Made by a program: the position numbers and the translations under genes. 64,000 bases of DNA from Streptomyces sp. LHD-70 (lineage in GTDB: Bacteria; Actinomycetota; Actinomycetes; Streptomycetales; Streptomycetaceae): assembly GCF_031157275.1 (NCBI RefSeq), contig NZ_JAVIFW010000002.1, positions 310,001-374,000 of the forward strand. Reading direction: 5' to 3'. This document shows positions 1 to 8,067 of the stretch, in pieces (position 1 is the first letter of the stretch; every line of letters starts with the position of its first letter). The notes beneath the pieces are model-generated. The model was given only the letters and a program-made list of their open reading frames with translations, searched no databases and was not told where the DNA came from.

Positions 1-380
1 GGCTGCGCACCCGGCTCACCCCCGAGTTCCCCGAGTACCCCGCGCTCGACAGCCCGGCCCACGACCGGCGGGCCGACCGCACGGCCGCCAAGGAGGAGGT
101 CCACGACCTGCTGGTGAACGTCTTCGCGGCGCGCGACCACGCGTGGTGGTCCCAGGTGCTCACGGAGATCGACGCACCCTGGGCACCGGTGTTCACCCGC
201 CCCGACGCTCTCCTGACCGACCCCCACACCACCGCCCGCGACCTCTTCGGCAAGCCCGACGGAGACGGTGCCACACCGCAGGCCCGCTTCCCCGTGACGT
301 TCGGCGCGGGTCTCGACACCTTCCGCCGGCCCGCCCCCGCCCTCGGCGAGCACACCGAGGACCTGCTCGACGAATTGTGA
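1..380 (+). CDS. CaiB/BaiF family CoA-transferase, C-terminal part (cut by window start)
   Basis: The open frame enters from the left edge (first full codon at position 3) and stops at 378-380, so only about the last 125 residues are present. They read like the C-terminus of class III CoA-transferases (CaiB/BaiF, alpha-methylacyl-CoA racemase, formyl-CoA transferase): a helix ending in DLLVNVFAARDHAWW, then the APWAPVFTRPDALLTDPHT stretch that precedes the terminal domain of this family. Family members move CoA between carboxylic acids or racemise branched acyl-CoAs. The active-site aspartate lies outside the window, so the substrate cannot be guessed. No downstream partner is in the same operon; the next gene has its own ribosome binding site. 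Confidence 0.7.
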   Translation, partial: LRTRLTPEFPEYPALDSPAHDRRADRTAAKEEVHDLLVNVFAARDHAWWSQVLTEIDAPWAPVFTRPDALLTDPHTTARDLFGKPDGDGATPQARFPVTFGAGLDTFRRPAPALGEHTEDLLDEL

Positions 381-546
381 CCGTGCGTGACGCCGGGTCG
401 CCCGACAGTGCGTTCACATGATGTCGGTCTTGTGCTTCTTTCCCGTCGGGGCCATGGAACCCGGACGAGGGCGCCCATCTCGCTGTTCGACACCTCCGAG
501 GCCCGTGATAACACGGTGTGATCAACTCGAAGGAGAGTACGGCCTC

Positions 547-1197
547 ATGGGCATATTCAGCCGTCGTCAGACCGCCGCCGTCGAGCGGCCGCAGCTCGCT
601 GGGTCCCGTGCGACTGCGCAGGGCGGTGCCGGTGGTGTCGCGCTCGCTCCTGCTCTTCGGGCGCTGACCGGGCACTGGAGCATCGACGGGCCGCACAGCC
701 GGATCGGGTTCTCCGTGCGGCACGCGATGGTCACGACCGTGCGGGGTGCGTTCGGTGACTACGACAGCGCCCTGTACTTCGACGGGGACCGGCCCTCCGA
801 GTCGCGGGCCGAGCTGGTCATCCGGGTCGCGAGTGTGGACACCGGGGTCGAGCAGCGGGACGCGCATCTCATCGGTGCGGACTTCTTCGACGCGCACCGC
901 TTCCCGGAGATGGCGTTCCGCTCGACCTCCGCCGTGCACGAGGGCGGGGAGAGCTTCCGTATGACGGGGAATCTCACCATCCGCGACGTGACCCGGCCCG
1001 TCGACCTGCAGCTCGACTACCTCGGCTCGGTGCTTGACCCCTTCGGCTACGAACGGGCGGGATTCGACGGGACCACCACCATCGACCGCACCGACTGGGG
1101 GCTCGTCTACAACCAGCGGCTCGCCGCGGGCGGCACGATGGTGAGCGAGAGGGTCCGGCTGCAGTTCGACATCTCCGCGGTGCGGTCCGCGGCCTAG
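547..1197 (+). CDS. YceI family protein (lipocalin-like isoprenoid-binding fold)
   Basis: Encodes 216 residues. I chose the ATG at 547 because GAAGGAGAG lies about 10 bases upstream; an earlier in-frame start lacks a good site and adds no family sequence. After a 40-residue low-complexity leader, the YceI domain runs to the end: LTGHWSIDGPHSRIGFSVRH at the start, then MVTTVRGAFGDY, and near the end FDGTTTIDRTDWGL, all typical of the family. YceI proteins form a lipocalin-like barrel that binds polyisoprenoid-type lipids. There is no signal peptide, so this one is probably cytoplasmic, as is common in actinomycetes. It stands alone and converges on a damaged lipoprotein gene. Confidence 0.85.
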   Translation: MGIFSRRQTAAVERPQLAGSRATAQGGAGGVALAPALRALTGHWSIDGPHSRIGFSVRHAMVTTVRGAFGDYDSALYFDGDRPSESRAELVIRVASVDTGVEQRDAHLIGADFFDAHRFPEMAFRSTSAVHEGGESFRMTGNLTIRDVTRPVDLQLDYLGSVLDPFGYERAGFDGTTTIDRTDWGLVYNQRLAAGGTMVSERVRLQFDISAVRSAA

Positions 1198-1207
1198 GCC
1201 GGGCGGG

Positions 1208-1483
1208 CTACGCGTCCAGGTTCTTCGACTTCCGTACGGCGGCGGCCAGTTGCTCCACGACGTACAGGGCCGCGGCGGTGCTCACGTACGCGACGAGGGT
1301 CTCGGGCCTCTTGTCCAGCTTCACCGTGCGGCCCCGGTCGTCCTTGAAGGACCACGGGCCACCGCTGCCGCCCTCACCCATCCGCGAACTCCCCTGCTCC
1401 TCCCCACCGTTCCCGCACCCGGCGAGCAACGGCCCGAGCGCAAGCGCCCCACCCATGGCCAGCAGGCTGCGGCCCGTGCACAC
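1208..1483 (-). pseudogene. Remnant of a siderophore ABC transporter substrate-binding lipoprotein (internal deletion)
   Basis: From a GTG at 1483 the frame gives 91 residues: a lipoprotein signal with lipobox LLAGC, a Gly/Ser linker, then WSFKDDRGRTVKLDKRPETL, which matches the start of iron-siderophore binding proteins. About 13 residues later (after VAYVSTAAALY) the protein jumps to VVEQLAAAVRKSKNLDA and stops, which resembles the C-terminal helix of the same family. The roughly 230-250 residues forming the two ligand-binding lobes are missing while the frame is kept. No permease or ATPase gene is next to it. It may be translated as a small lipoprotein but could not bind a siderophore. The idea that the last 17 residues are the old C-terminus is inference. 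Confidence 0.5.
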
Positions 1484-1820
1484 GGCGGCCGCGACTCCGT
1501 CTGCGACGCTGAGCGCATGCTGCTGCCCCTCTCCGCCCGGCTCTGGGCGGAGGACCTCTCCGCCCCGTTGCAGTTCCAGGACTTCGACGCCGGGAGCCCA
1601 GCCGCCCGTCAGTTGCTCGAGCGGCTCCGTGGATGTGTGGCCCGGTGAGCCGGGGGCTGCTCCGGTAGGGTTGCCCGTCCACGCAGTGGCAGGAGAACGG
1701 GAGGTGAGACCCATCAACGCTGCAGCAAGTCGGGTGCTCTCGCCTCGTCATGGTGTGGCTGCCGGGTGGCGGCGGCCTTGAGGGTGCCCTTTCACTTCGC
1801 GTAAAGGTGCATGTCCTTTC

Positions 1821-2609
1821 ATGGTTTCTCCCTCTCACACCGATGTCTCGCCCTCCGTCGTCGATCAACTCCGGCGGGCCGGCTGCGTGTTCGCCGAGGA
1901 CGAGGCTCGGCTGATCTTTTCCGTGGCCCGGGACGAGGGCGACGTCGGCGTCATGGTCGAACAGCGGGTGCGCGGGCTGCCGTTGGAGCAGGTGGTCGGG
2001 TTCGCCGAGTTCTGCGGCCTGCGGGTCGGGGTCGAGGCCGGGGTGTTCGTGCCCCGGCGGCGTACGGAGTTCCTGGTGCGGCAGGCGCTCGACGTGCTGC
2101 CCGAGCAGGGGGTCGTACTCGATCTCTGCTGCGGGAGCGGCGCACTCGGTCTCGCCGTCGCGGCGGGCGGGTCGGCCGGTGAGGTGCACGCCGCCGATAT
2201 CGACCCCGTCGCCGTGGCCTGCGCGCGCCGCAATCTCGCCGGGGTCGGCGGGCAGGTGTACGTCAGCGATCTGTACGCGGGGTTGCCCGCGCGGCTGCGG
2301 GGGCGGGTGGACGTGCTCGTCGTGAACGCCCCGTACGTACCCAGCGACGAGATCGGACTGCTGCCGGCCGAGGCGCGGGAGTACGAGCCGCTCGTCGCGC
2401 TCGACGGCGGGGGCGACGGGGTCGAGGTGCAGCGGCGGGTGGCCGCCGAGGCGGCCGTGTGGCTCGGCCCCGGCGGGCGGCTGCTGATCGAGACCAGTGA
2501 GCGGCAGGCGGACCGGACCGCGCGGGCCATGGTGGCCGGAGGGCTGCTCGCGCGGGTCGTGGCCGATGCGGAGTTCGGGGCCACCGTGGTCGTCGGGGCG
2601 GCGCCCTGA
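1821..2609 (+). CDS. HemK/PrmC-like SAM-dependent methyltransferase
   Basis: Encodes 262 residues. The N-terminal helical part (about 1-75) has the layout of PrmC/HemK release-factor glutamine methyltransferases, and residues 88-110 carry the SAM-binding motif VLDLCCGSGALGLAVA, with the acidic residue of motif II in AADIDPVAV. The substrate motif is NAPY (in VVNAPYVPSDEI) rather than the NPPY of true PrmC. Together with the shortened N-terminus this suggests an actinobacterial paralogue of uncertain substrate, not the essential release-factor methylase. Enzymes of the superfamily methylate glutamine or asparagine side chains or DNA adenine through an (N/D)PPY pocket. It ends 12 bp from the convergent ku gene. 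Confidence 0.75.
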   Translation: MVSPSHTDVSPSVVDQLRRAGCVFAEDEARLIFSVARDEGDVGVMVEQRVRGLPLEQVVGFAEFCGLRVGVEAGVFVPRRRTEFLVRQALDVLPEQGVVLDLCCGSGALGLAVAAGGSAGEVHAADIDPVAVACARRNLAGVGGQVYVSDLYAGLPARLRGRVDVLVVNAPYVPSDEIGLLPAEAREYEPLVALDGGGDGVEVQRRVAAEAAVWLGPGGRLLIETSERQADRTARAMVAGGLLARVVADAEFGATVVVGAAP

Positions 2610-2621
2610 GCTTCGACTTCC

Positions 2622-3683
2622 TTACGCCGAGGTCCTCTTGCGCGACGCGGAGGTCGAGGTCGAGGTGGACTTCTTCGCCGAGGACGATGCCGTCTTCTTC
2701 GCCGCCGACTTCTTCGTCGCCGAGGTCTTCTTGGCCGCCGTCGAGGTCGACTTCTTCGTCGAGGACGATGCCGTCTTCTTCGCGCCCGAAGCCGTGGACT
2801 TCTTCCCGCCCACCGCCTTCGGGGTCGCCCCCGCCTTCGGAGTCGCCTGCGCCTTCTTGCGCGTACGACTGATGGGCGTGACCTTCGCCGGTTCCGCTTC
2901 CTCGCCACGGGCCGCCTGGGCCGCCGCGACCGAGCTCTCCAGGGCGGCCATCAGGTCGATCACCTTGCCGCCGCCGGAGGCCGCCTCGGGGGCCTTCGCC
3001 GGTTCGGTGCCCTCGACCTTCGCGGAGATCATCTCCTCGACGGCCTCGCGGTAGTCGTCGTGCAGGGTCTCCAGGTCGACCTCGCCGAGGGTCTCCATCA
3101 GGGCGTCGGCGAGGTCCAACTCCGCGTCCCGTACGGTCACTTGGGTTTCGGGGGCGACGTCCTGCGGGGCGCGGATCTCGTCCGGCCAGAGCAGGCCGTG
3201 CATGGCGATCACCTCGTCGACGACGCGCAGCATGCCGAGCCGTTCACGGCCGCGCAGGGCGAACTTGGCGACGGCGACCTTCTTGCTGCGCTTGAGCGCC
3301 TCGCGCAGCAGCGTGTACGGCTTGGCGGCCGGGACGCCGTTCGCGGCCAGGTAGTACGCGGCGTCCATCTGGAGCGGATCGATCCGTTCCTGCGGGACAA
3401 AGGCGACGATCTCGATGGTCTTGGCCGTGGGGATGGGGAGCGAGGCCAGGTCCTCGTCCGTGATGGGGATGATCGAGCCGTCGGCGTCCTCGTACCCCTT
3501 GCCGATCTCGGCGGCCGAGATCTCCTTCTCCTCCAGTTCGCAGACCTTGCGGTAGCGGATCCGGCCGCCGTCGGTGGCGTGGATCTGGCGGAAGGAGACG
3601 TTGTGGTTCTCGGTGGCGTTGACGAGCTTGATCGGGATGCTGACCAGGCCGAAGGAGATGGCGCCGTTCCATATGGATCGCAC
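2622..3683 (-). CDS. ku: Ku protein, non-homologous end joining
   Basis: Encodes 353 residues from a GTG at 3683. The start RSIWNGAISFGLVSIPIKL is a hallmark of bacterial Ku, and the core Ku DNA-binding ring covers about residues 1-255. The homodimer threads onto double-strand ends and recruits the LigD activities. After the core comes a roughly 90-residue tail made almost entirely of Lys, Ala, Ser and Thr (repeats such as KKTASSS and KKSTSTS), a histone H1-like extension. In actinomycetes such lysine-rich tails help Ku bind DNA and slide inward. The gene lies divergent from the LigD polymerase gene with 94 bp between, so the three repair genes form one locus. Confidence 0.95.
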   Translation of the reverse strand: MRSIWNGAISFGLVSIPIKLVNATENHNVSFRQIHATDGGRIRYRKVCELEEKEISAAEIGKGYEDADGSIIPITDEDLASLPIPTAKTIEIVAFVPQERIDPLQMDAAYYLAANGVPAAKPYTLLREALKRSKKVAVAKFALRGRERLGMLRVVDEVIAMHGLLWPDEIRAPQDVAPETQVTVRDAELDLADALMETLGEVDLETLHDDYREAVEEMISAKVEGTEPAKAPEAASGGGKVIDLMAALESSVAAAQAARGEEAEPAKVTPISRTRKKAQATPKAGATPKAVGGKKSTASGAKKTASSSTKKSTSTAAKKTSATKKSAAKKTASSSAKKSTSTSTSASRKRTSA

Positions 3684-3777
3684 AGTGAGAACCCCTTAAT
3701 GCCTCTTACGTGATCGACTGCTGCCCCCGGCACACGAGCGATTCGCCCGTTATGTCCGTACGGGTCATCCTCATCGT

Positions 3778-4677
3778 ATGACGCCGATCACAGAGGTGGA
3801 GGGGCGGCGCCTGGCGCTCACCAATCTGGACAAGGTGCTGTATCCGTCCGTCGGGTTCACCAAGGGCGAGGCCGTCCACTACTACGCGACCTGCGCCGGA
3901 GCCCTGCTCGCGCACCTCTACAACCGCCCCGTCTCCTTCCTGCGCTTCCCGGACGGGCCGGACGGCCAGCGGTTCTTCACGAAGAACGTGCCGCCCGGTA
4001 CGCCCGGCTGGGTGCGTACCGCCGACATCCCGCGCCGCAGCGAGGAGGGCACAGCGACCCTCGTACTCGTCCAGGACATGTCGACCCTGATCTGGGCGGC
4101 CAATCTGGTGACCGAGTTCCACACCCCGCAGTGGCAGGCCGACTCCCCCGGGACGGCCGACCGGATGGTGTTCGACCTGGACCCCGGCCCGCCCGCGACG
4201 ATCGTGGAGTGCTGCGAGGTGGCGCTCTGGCTGCGCGAGCGCCTGGCGGCGGACGGGCTGCACGTCTACGCGAAGACCTCCGGCTCCAAGGGCCTGCACG
4301 TGCTCGTGCCGATCGAGCCGACACCGTCCGAGAAGGTCACCGCGTACGCGAAGCAGCTGGCCGTCGAGGCCGAGCGGGAGCTGCCGGGGCTCGCGCTGCA
4401 CCGGATGACGCGGAGCCTGAGGCCGGGCAAGGTCTTCGTCGACTTCAGCCAGAACGCGGCCGCCAAGACCACCGCGACCCCGTACACCCTGCGGGCCCGC
4501 GCCGAGCCGACCGTGTCCGCGCCCGTGACCTGGGAGGAGATCGAGGGCTGCGAGGAGCCGGGCGAGCTGTCCTTCCTCGCCCCGGACATCGCGCCCCGGC
4601 TCGCGGAGCACGGCGATCTGCTCGGCCCGCTGATCAACCTCAACCGGGCCCGGAAGCTGCCCCGGGGCTTCCGGTGA
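3778..4677 (+). CDS. LigD-type polymerase/primase (PolDom), stand-alone
   Basis: Encodes 299 residues. LTNLDKVLYPSVGFTKGEAV near the N-terminus and RFPDGPDGQRFFTKNVP are typical of the LigD polymerase domain. The metal-binding DLDP is at about 140 (FDLDPGPPATI), followed by KTSGSKGLHVLVPI. This archaeo-eukaryotic-primase-like enzyme adds ribo- or deoxynucleotides at Ku-bound ends to fill gaps. In mycobacteria it is fused to nuclease and ligase domains; here it is a separate protein. CATCCT sits 6 bases before the ATG, so the message may be leaderless. Its stop overlaps the GTG of the ligase gene, implying coupled translation. Confidence 0.93.
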   Translation: MTPITEVEGRRLALTNLDKVLYPSVGFTKGEAVHYYATCAGALLAHLYNRPVSFLRFPDGPDGQRFFTKNVPPGTPGWVRTADIPRRSEEGTATLVLVQDMSTLIWAANLVTEFHTPQWQADSPGTADRMVFDLDPGPPATIVECCEVALWLRERLAADGLHVYAKTSGSKGLHVLVPIEPTPSEKVTAYAKQLAVEAERELPGLALHRMTRSLRPGKVFVDFSQNAAAKTTATPYTLRARAEPTVSAPVTWEEIEGCEEPGELSFLAPDIAPRLAEHGDLLGPLINLNRARKLPRGFR

Positions 4678-5591
4678 CGCCGCCTCCCGCACGACCTCCG
4701 GCCCCGCCGGTCCGGGTCGCGCTCGCGGAGTCCGTGGCGGAGCTGCCGACGGAGGGGCCGTGGGCGTACGAGCCGAAGTTCGACGGGCACCGGCTCGTGC
4801 TGTTCCGGGGAGCGGGCCCGCGCGAGGTGCTGTTGCAGGCGCGGTCCGGGCGGACGGTGACGGCGGCCTTCCCCGACCTGGCCGAGGCGGCACGGGCGCT
4901 GCCGGAGGGGACGGTGGTCGACGGCGAGGTGGTGGTGTGGACCCAGGGGCGGATCGACTTCGCGGCCGTGCAGCGGCGGGCGGCGGCCACGCCGGGGCGC
5001 GCGCCGGAGCTCGCGCGCACGCTGCCGGCCTCGTACGCGGCGTTCGACCTGCTCGCGGAGGCGGGCACGGACCTGCGCGGGCGGGCGTACGGCGAGCGGC
5101 GTGAGCGGCTCGTCGCGCTGCTCGCGCCGCTCGGGCCGCCGCTGCAGCCGGTGCCGATGACGACGGATCCGGAGCTCGCGGCCGTCTGGTACGAGTCGCT
5201 GCGCGCGACCGGCGTCGAGGGCCTGGTGATCAAGCGGCTCGACCAGACGTACCCGAGCGGGCGCCGGGCCTGGCTGAAGCTGCGGCACAGCGACACCCGG
5301 GACGCGGTCGTCGTCGGCTTCACCGGCAGCCGCGCCCGGCCGCAGGCGCTGGTCCTGGTGCTGCCGGGGGACGACGACCCGCTGCTCTCAAGCCCGCTGG
5401 CCCCGGCGGTACGGGCACGGGCCGCCGAGCTGCTGCCCGCGTCGGACGGGGAGGCCGGGATGAACGCGATCGGGTTCGGCGACATCACGTACCAGACCGT
5501 GCCACCGGAGCTCACGGTCGAGGTCCGGCAGCAGGCGACGCGGCACCGGACGGCGGCGGTCGTGCGGTTCCGGGGCGGCGGGGCGGAGTGA
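4674..5591 (+). CDS. ATP-dependent DNA ligase (LigD ligase-type)
   Basis: Encodes 305 residues from the GTG at 4674 that overlaps the polymerase stop (GTGA). A Pro-rich start is followed by EGPWAYEPKFDGHR, whose KFDG is motif I with the lysine that becomes adenylated. EGTVVDGEVVVW (motif III) and EGLVIKRLDQTYPSGRRAWLKL (motifs IV and V) follow, then a short OB domain to residue 305. ATP-dependent ligases of this type seal nicks at ends joined by Ku. The reading frame extends upstream through the polymerase gene as an antisense-free overlap, but nothing upstream of 4674 resembles a ligase. With ku and the polymerase gene it completes the end-joining set. Confidence 0.92.
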   Translation: MTPPPARPPAPPVRVALAESVAELPTEGPWAYEPKFDGHRLVLFRGAGPREVLLQARSGRTVTAAFPDLAEAARALPEGTVVDGEVVVWTQGRIDFAAVQRRAAATPGRAPELARTLPASYAAFDLLAEAGTDLRGRAYGERRERLVALLAPLGPPLQPVPMTTDPELAAVWYESLRATGVEGLVIKRLDQTYPSGRRAWLKLRHSDTRDAVVVGFTGSRARPQALVLVLPGDDDPLLSSPLAPAVRARAAELLPASDGEAGMNAIGFGDITYQTVPPELTVEVRQQATRHRTAAVVRFRGGGAE

Positions 5592-5620
5592 CCACCGCTC
5601 CTGTGAGCCGGATCACCATT

Positions 5621-5683
5621 AATCAAGTTTGACTAATGCTCGTACGCGGCATACCTTTCTTCGAGTAGTCAAGCTTGACCAAT
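5621..5683 (+). promoter_or_regulatory. Promoter with two similar palindromic operators before the SnoaL-like gene
   Basis: TTGACT (5629-5634) and TACCTT (5652-5657) are spaced by 17 bp, a good sigma70-type promoter. Two similar palindromes flank it: one at 5621-5637 (core TCAAGTTTGA) overlaps the -35, and one at 5666-5683 (core TCAAGCTTGA) covers the expected start region. The flanks are alike too (AATCA..TGACTAAT and AGTCA..TGACCAAT). This layout suggests repression by a dimeric regulator, for example of the MarR or HxlR type. No such regulator gene is adjacent. Confidence 0.55.
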
Positions 5684-5722
5684 CAGTCCGAGCGCTGAGC
5701 CGAACCTGCCGGAGGAGCCTGC

Positions 5723-6151
5723 ATGACCGTTCTGCCCGACACCGGATACACCCCCACCGCCGAGGAGCGGGCGAGCCTGGACGCCTGGTTCGCCGAGTAC
5801 GACGCCGCGAGCGCGCGGCGGGACATCGAGCGCATGGCCGACCTGGCGGTGTTCCCGCTCAACCTGGTGAGCGACAACTCCGCGGGCGACGGCCGGTCGG
5901 CGCAGTGGGACCGCAAGCAGTTCGTGGAGACCATGACCCACGTCATGGGCGAAGGCGGCGAGGACATCACGTTCGAGTCCGTCCGCACGCCGGTGTTCCT
6001 GTCCGCCGCCATGGCCGTGGTGTTCACCGACTCGACGATGACGATGGAGGGGCAGACCCAGCAGCTCCGGTACGCCGACATCCTGCTCCGGCGCGACGGG
6101 AAGTGGGCGTTCCAGACGATGCTGCAGGGCGGCTGGGGCGACAACCTCTAG
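5723..6151 (+). CDS. SnoaL/DUF4440-like small NTF2-fold protein
   Basis: Encodes 142 residues with a good site (GGAGGAGCC) before the ATG. The pattern ASLDAWFAEYDAASARRDIERMADLAVFP, a central TFESVRTPVFLSAAMAVVFTD strand pair and the terminal RYADILLRRDGKWAFQTM are typical of SnoaL-like/DUF4440 proteins of the NTF2 fold. Members include polyketide cyclases, small isomerases and many proteins without known activity; here no catalytic set can be named. It is probably cytoplasmic. The promoter upstream carries two operator-like palindromes, so it is likely controlled by a small-ligand regulator. The stop codon lies in the first unit of a 14-bp tandem repeat. Confidence 0.65.
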   Translation: MTVLPDTGYTPTAEERASLDAWFAEYDAASARRDIERMADLAVFPLNLVSDNSAGDGRSAQWDRKQFVETMTHVMGEGGEDITFESVRTPVFLSAAMAVVFTDSTMTMEGQTQQLRYADILLRRDGKWAFQTMLQGGWGDNL

Positions 6152-6219
6152 CCCGACTCGGACAGCCCGACCCGGACAGCCCGACCCATATAGCCCGGCT
6201 CGTATAGCCCGGCTCGTAC
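6150..6219. repeat. Five tandem copies of a 14-bp repeat
   Basis: Five consecutive 14-bp units fill the space between two convergent genes: AGCCCGACTCGGAC, AGCCCGACCCGGAC, AGCCCGACCCATAT, AGCCCGGCTCGTAT and AGCCCGGCTCGTAC. The core AGCCCG is invariant and the second half drifts. The first unit overlaps the TAG stop of the SnoaL-like gene, and the last ends 5 bp before the stop of the NERD gene. It is not a simple hairpin terminator. Copy number is likely variable by slippage. Confidence 0.9.
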
Positions 6220-6224
6220 GCCGC

Positions 6225-7028
6225 TCAGACCCGCGACCAGGTGTGCCGGTCGCGGGCCTGGGCGTACAGGGCGTCGACCTCGGCGGGCTTGAGGAGGCCG
6301 CCGCTCGCCGCCAGGGAGGCGAGCTCGGCCGACGGTACGACGCGGACCTCGCGGGAGGGACGGGCCTGCTCGATCCGGGCGGCCTCGACCACGGCCAGGA
6401 CCGGGCGCACCTCGACCGTCAGGGCGAGAGACGCCCGCTCCGCGTCGTAGGCAAGGCCCCGAAGGAGCGGCTCCGGTTCCGCCCGGCCCACCGCGGCGTA
6501 CGGCGCCTCGATCCGCACCCGGCGCTTGCGGGCGTACAGGCTGCGCAGGCAGTACACGCCGCCGGGCCCGATCAGCAGGTGGTGCAGGCGGGCGCCGCCC
6601 GGCAGCGGTACGGAGTGCAGGGCGCGCCAGCCCGCGCCGTCGAGCCGGTCCAGGGCGTCGCCCACGGCCTGCTCGGCGGCGAGGCCCAGGCGGCGCGGGT
6701 CGGCGCGGAGCCGGTGGGGCGGGCCCGGCGCGCGGTCGAGGTCGACGAGGAGGGCCTCGCCGGGGCGGTTCGGGGCGAGGTCGTCGTCCGGGTGCAGGGC
6801 GAGGCCGGCCAGCTCGGCGGCGGTGGGCAGGGGCGGCGGGCCGACCGTGACGGGGCCGGTGAGATAGGGCGCGAGCGCGTCCAGGACGCTCTGCCGGTGC
6901 TCCTCGCGCAGCAGGCTGACGCGGCCCGTCCCGCGCTCGTAGCTGGCGATGTTCCTGCCGTCCGGCAGCAGCACGTGGTAGAGCTCCCTGCCGTGCCGCC
7001 GGGTCGGCACGACGCGCAGTGCGGACAT
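6225..7028 (-). CDS. NERD (nuclease-related) domain protein
   Basis: Encodes 267 residues from an ATG at 7028 with a GGGGGTGAG site. Residues from about 110 (LGLAAEQAVGDALDRLDGAGWRAL) through LHHLLIGPGGVYCLRSLY fit the NERD domain, which is distantly related to restriction-endonuclease-fold nucleases. The family's usual acidic-glutamine-lysine cluster is incomplete: where D-x(n)-E/Q-x-K is expected the sequence has HLLIGPGGVYCLRS, so nuclease activity is doubtful. The N-terminal 60 residues have a short beta-rich region (GRELYHVLLPDGRNIASYER) of unknown role. No signal or membrane segment is visible. It is a single gene facing a tandem repeat array at its 3' side. Confidence 0.6.
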   Translation of the reverse strand: MSALRVVPTRRHGRELYHVLLPDGRNIASYERGTGRVSLLREEHRQSVLDALAPYLTGPVTVGPPPLPTAAELAGLALHPDDDLAPNRPGEALLVDLDRAPGPPHRLRADPRRLGLAAEQAVGDALDRLDGAGWRALHSVPLPGGARLHHLLIGPGGVYCLRSLYARKRRVRIEAPYAAVGRAEPEPLLRGLAYDAERASLALTVEVRPVLAVVEAARIEQARPSREVRVVPSAELASLAASGGLLKPAEVDALYAQARDRHTWSRV

Positions 7029-7314
7029 GTCGTCTCACCCCCAATGACCATGGGAACAGCTGCGGGGCGGGTGGGCAACAACGGACCGGTGAAGAGGGGA
7101 AGTTGAGCGTGCCGTGCCAGGTCGTGCGCGGAGTCCGGTCCGTACCGCGGTAACCGTCCGTCCCGGACGAGACCTGCACCAAAGGGAACAAGCCTGCGGA
7201 GCTTCGTATTCTGGCCTGTGGCGGTCAGATCAAGGACGGCCACCGTACGGACAACGTCATCGTCTCCGCCGACCTCGTCCCGTAACAGAATCCGCAGCCG
7301 CAGTCTGGAGTGCC

Positions 7315-8067
7315 GTGTTCCGAAGCCGCCGGGGGCGTGGCCACGCCGTCCTGCTGCTCCCCGCCCTCGGTCTGCTGCTCGCGGGCTGCGGCAGTGCGGG
7401 CAGCCTGGAGAGCGCGGGCCCCACGCCGCAGGCGGTCGGCCCCGCCCGGCTCTGGCCCCAGCTGCCGCCCACGAAGAACGAGTACCCGGACGACGGTGAG
7501 GCCGTGGTCGAGGTCGTGGAGGGCATCGACGTACCCGGCCGCGATCTGCACAAGGTCGACCCGCTGGCCGTCGTCAGGGCCGACCTGGCCGCGCACCCGC
7601 GCACGGACAGCGGGCCCGACGGGATGCCCGCCGACACCGCCGCGGCCATCGGGCGCTGCCCCGCGGACAAGAAGCCCGACCAGGCGGTACGCGGCTGCCC
7701 GGTGCTGCAGGCGTACTACCGGGACCTGACCGGCAGCGGAAAGGACGAGCTGGTCGTCGGCATCCGGTTCTCCCAGGGCGCCCTCGGCATCCGCGTCTAC
7801 AGCCTCGACGAGGGCCGGCTCATCCGGATCATGTCGACCGCCGAGGAGGTCACCCGCGTCGAGCTGGCCGGCCGCGACCTGATCGTCTACGAGCCCGCGC
7901 AGAGCCCCGGCTACGAGTTCCGCTACGCGTGGTCCTGGGACGCGCGGCAGCGCGCCATGCTGCCCGCCCGGATCGAGATCGTCCGCGTCGACCGCGAGGG
8001 CAGCCCGCAGCCCGACGAGCCCTCTTCCGGCTCGGCCGCGCCCTCCCGTTCCGCGGACCTGCCGTGA
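7315..8067 (+). CDS. Lipoprotein coupled to an orphan sensor kinase
   Basis: Encodes 250 residues from a GTG at 7315. The N-terminus (RSRRGRGHAVLLLPALGLLLAGCG) is a lipoprotein signal with lipobox LLAGC. The mature part is soluble, with paired acidic segments, and ends in a Ser/Pro tail; I recognise no catalytic motif. The segment YYRDLTGSGKDELVVGIRF resembles the FG-GAP/VCBS-type D-x-x-G-x-G-x-x-E loops seen in envelope lipoproteins. Its stop overlaps the kinase start (GTGA), so the two are translationally coupled. By analogy with CseA beside CseC it may tune the sensor at the outer face of the membrane; that is inference. Confidence 0.7.
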   Translation: MFRSRRGRGHAVLLLPALGLLLAGCGSAGSLESAGPTPQAVGPARLWPQLPPTKNEYPDDGEAVVEVVEGIDVPGRDLHKVDPLAVVRADLAAHPRTDSGPDGMPADTAAAIGRCPADKKPDQAVRGCPVLQAYYRDLTGSGKDELVVGIRFSQGALGIRVYSLDEGRLIRIMSTAEEVTRVELAGRDLIVYEPAQSPGYEFRYAWSWDARQRAMLPARIEIVRVDREGSPQPDEPSSGSAAPSRSADLP

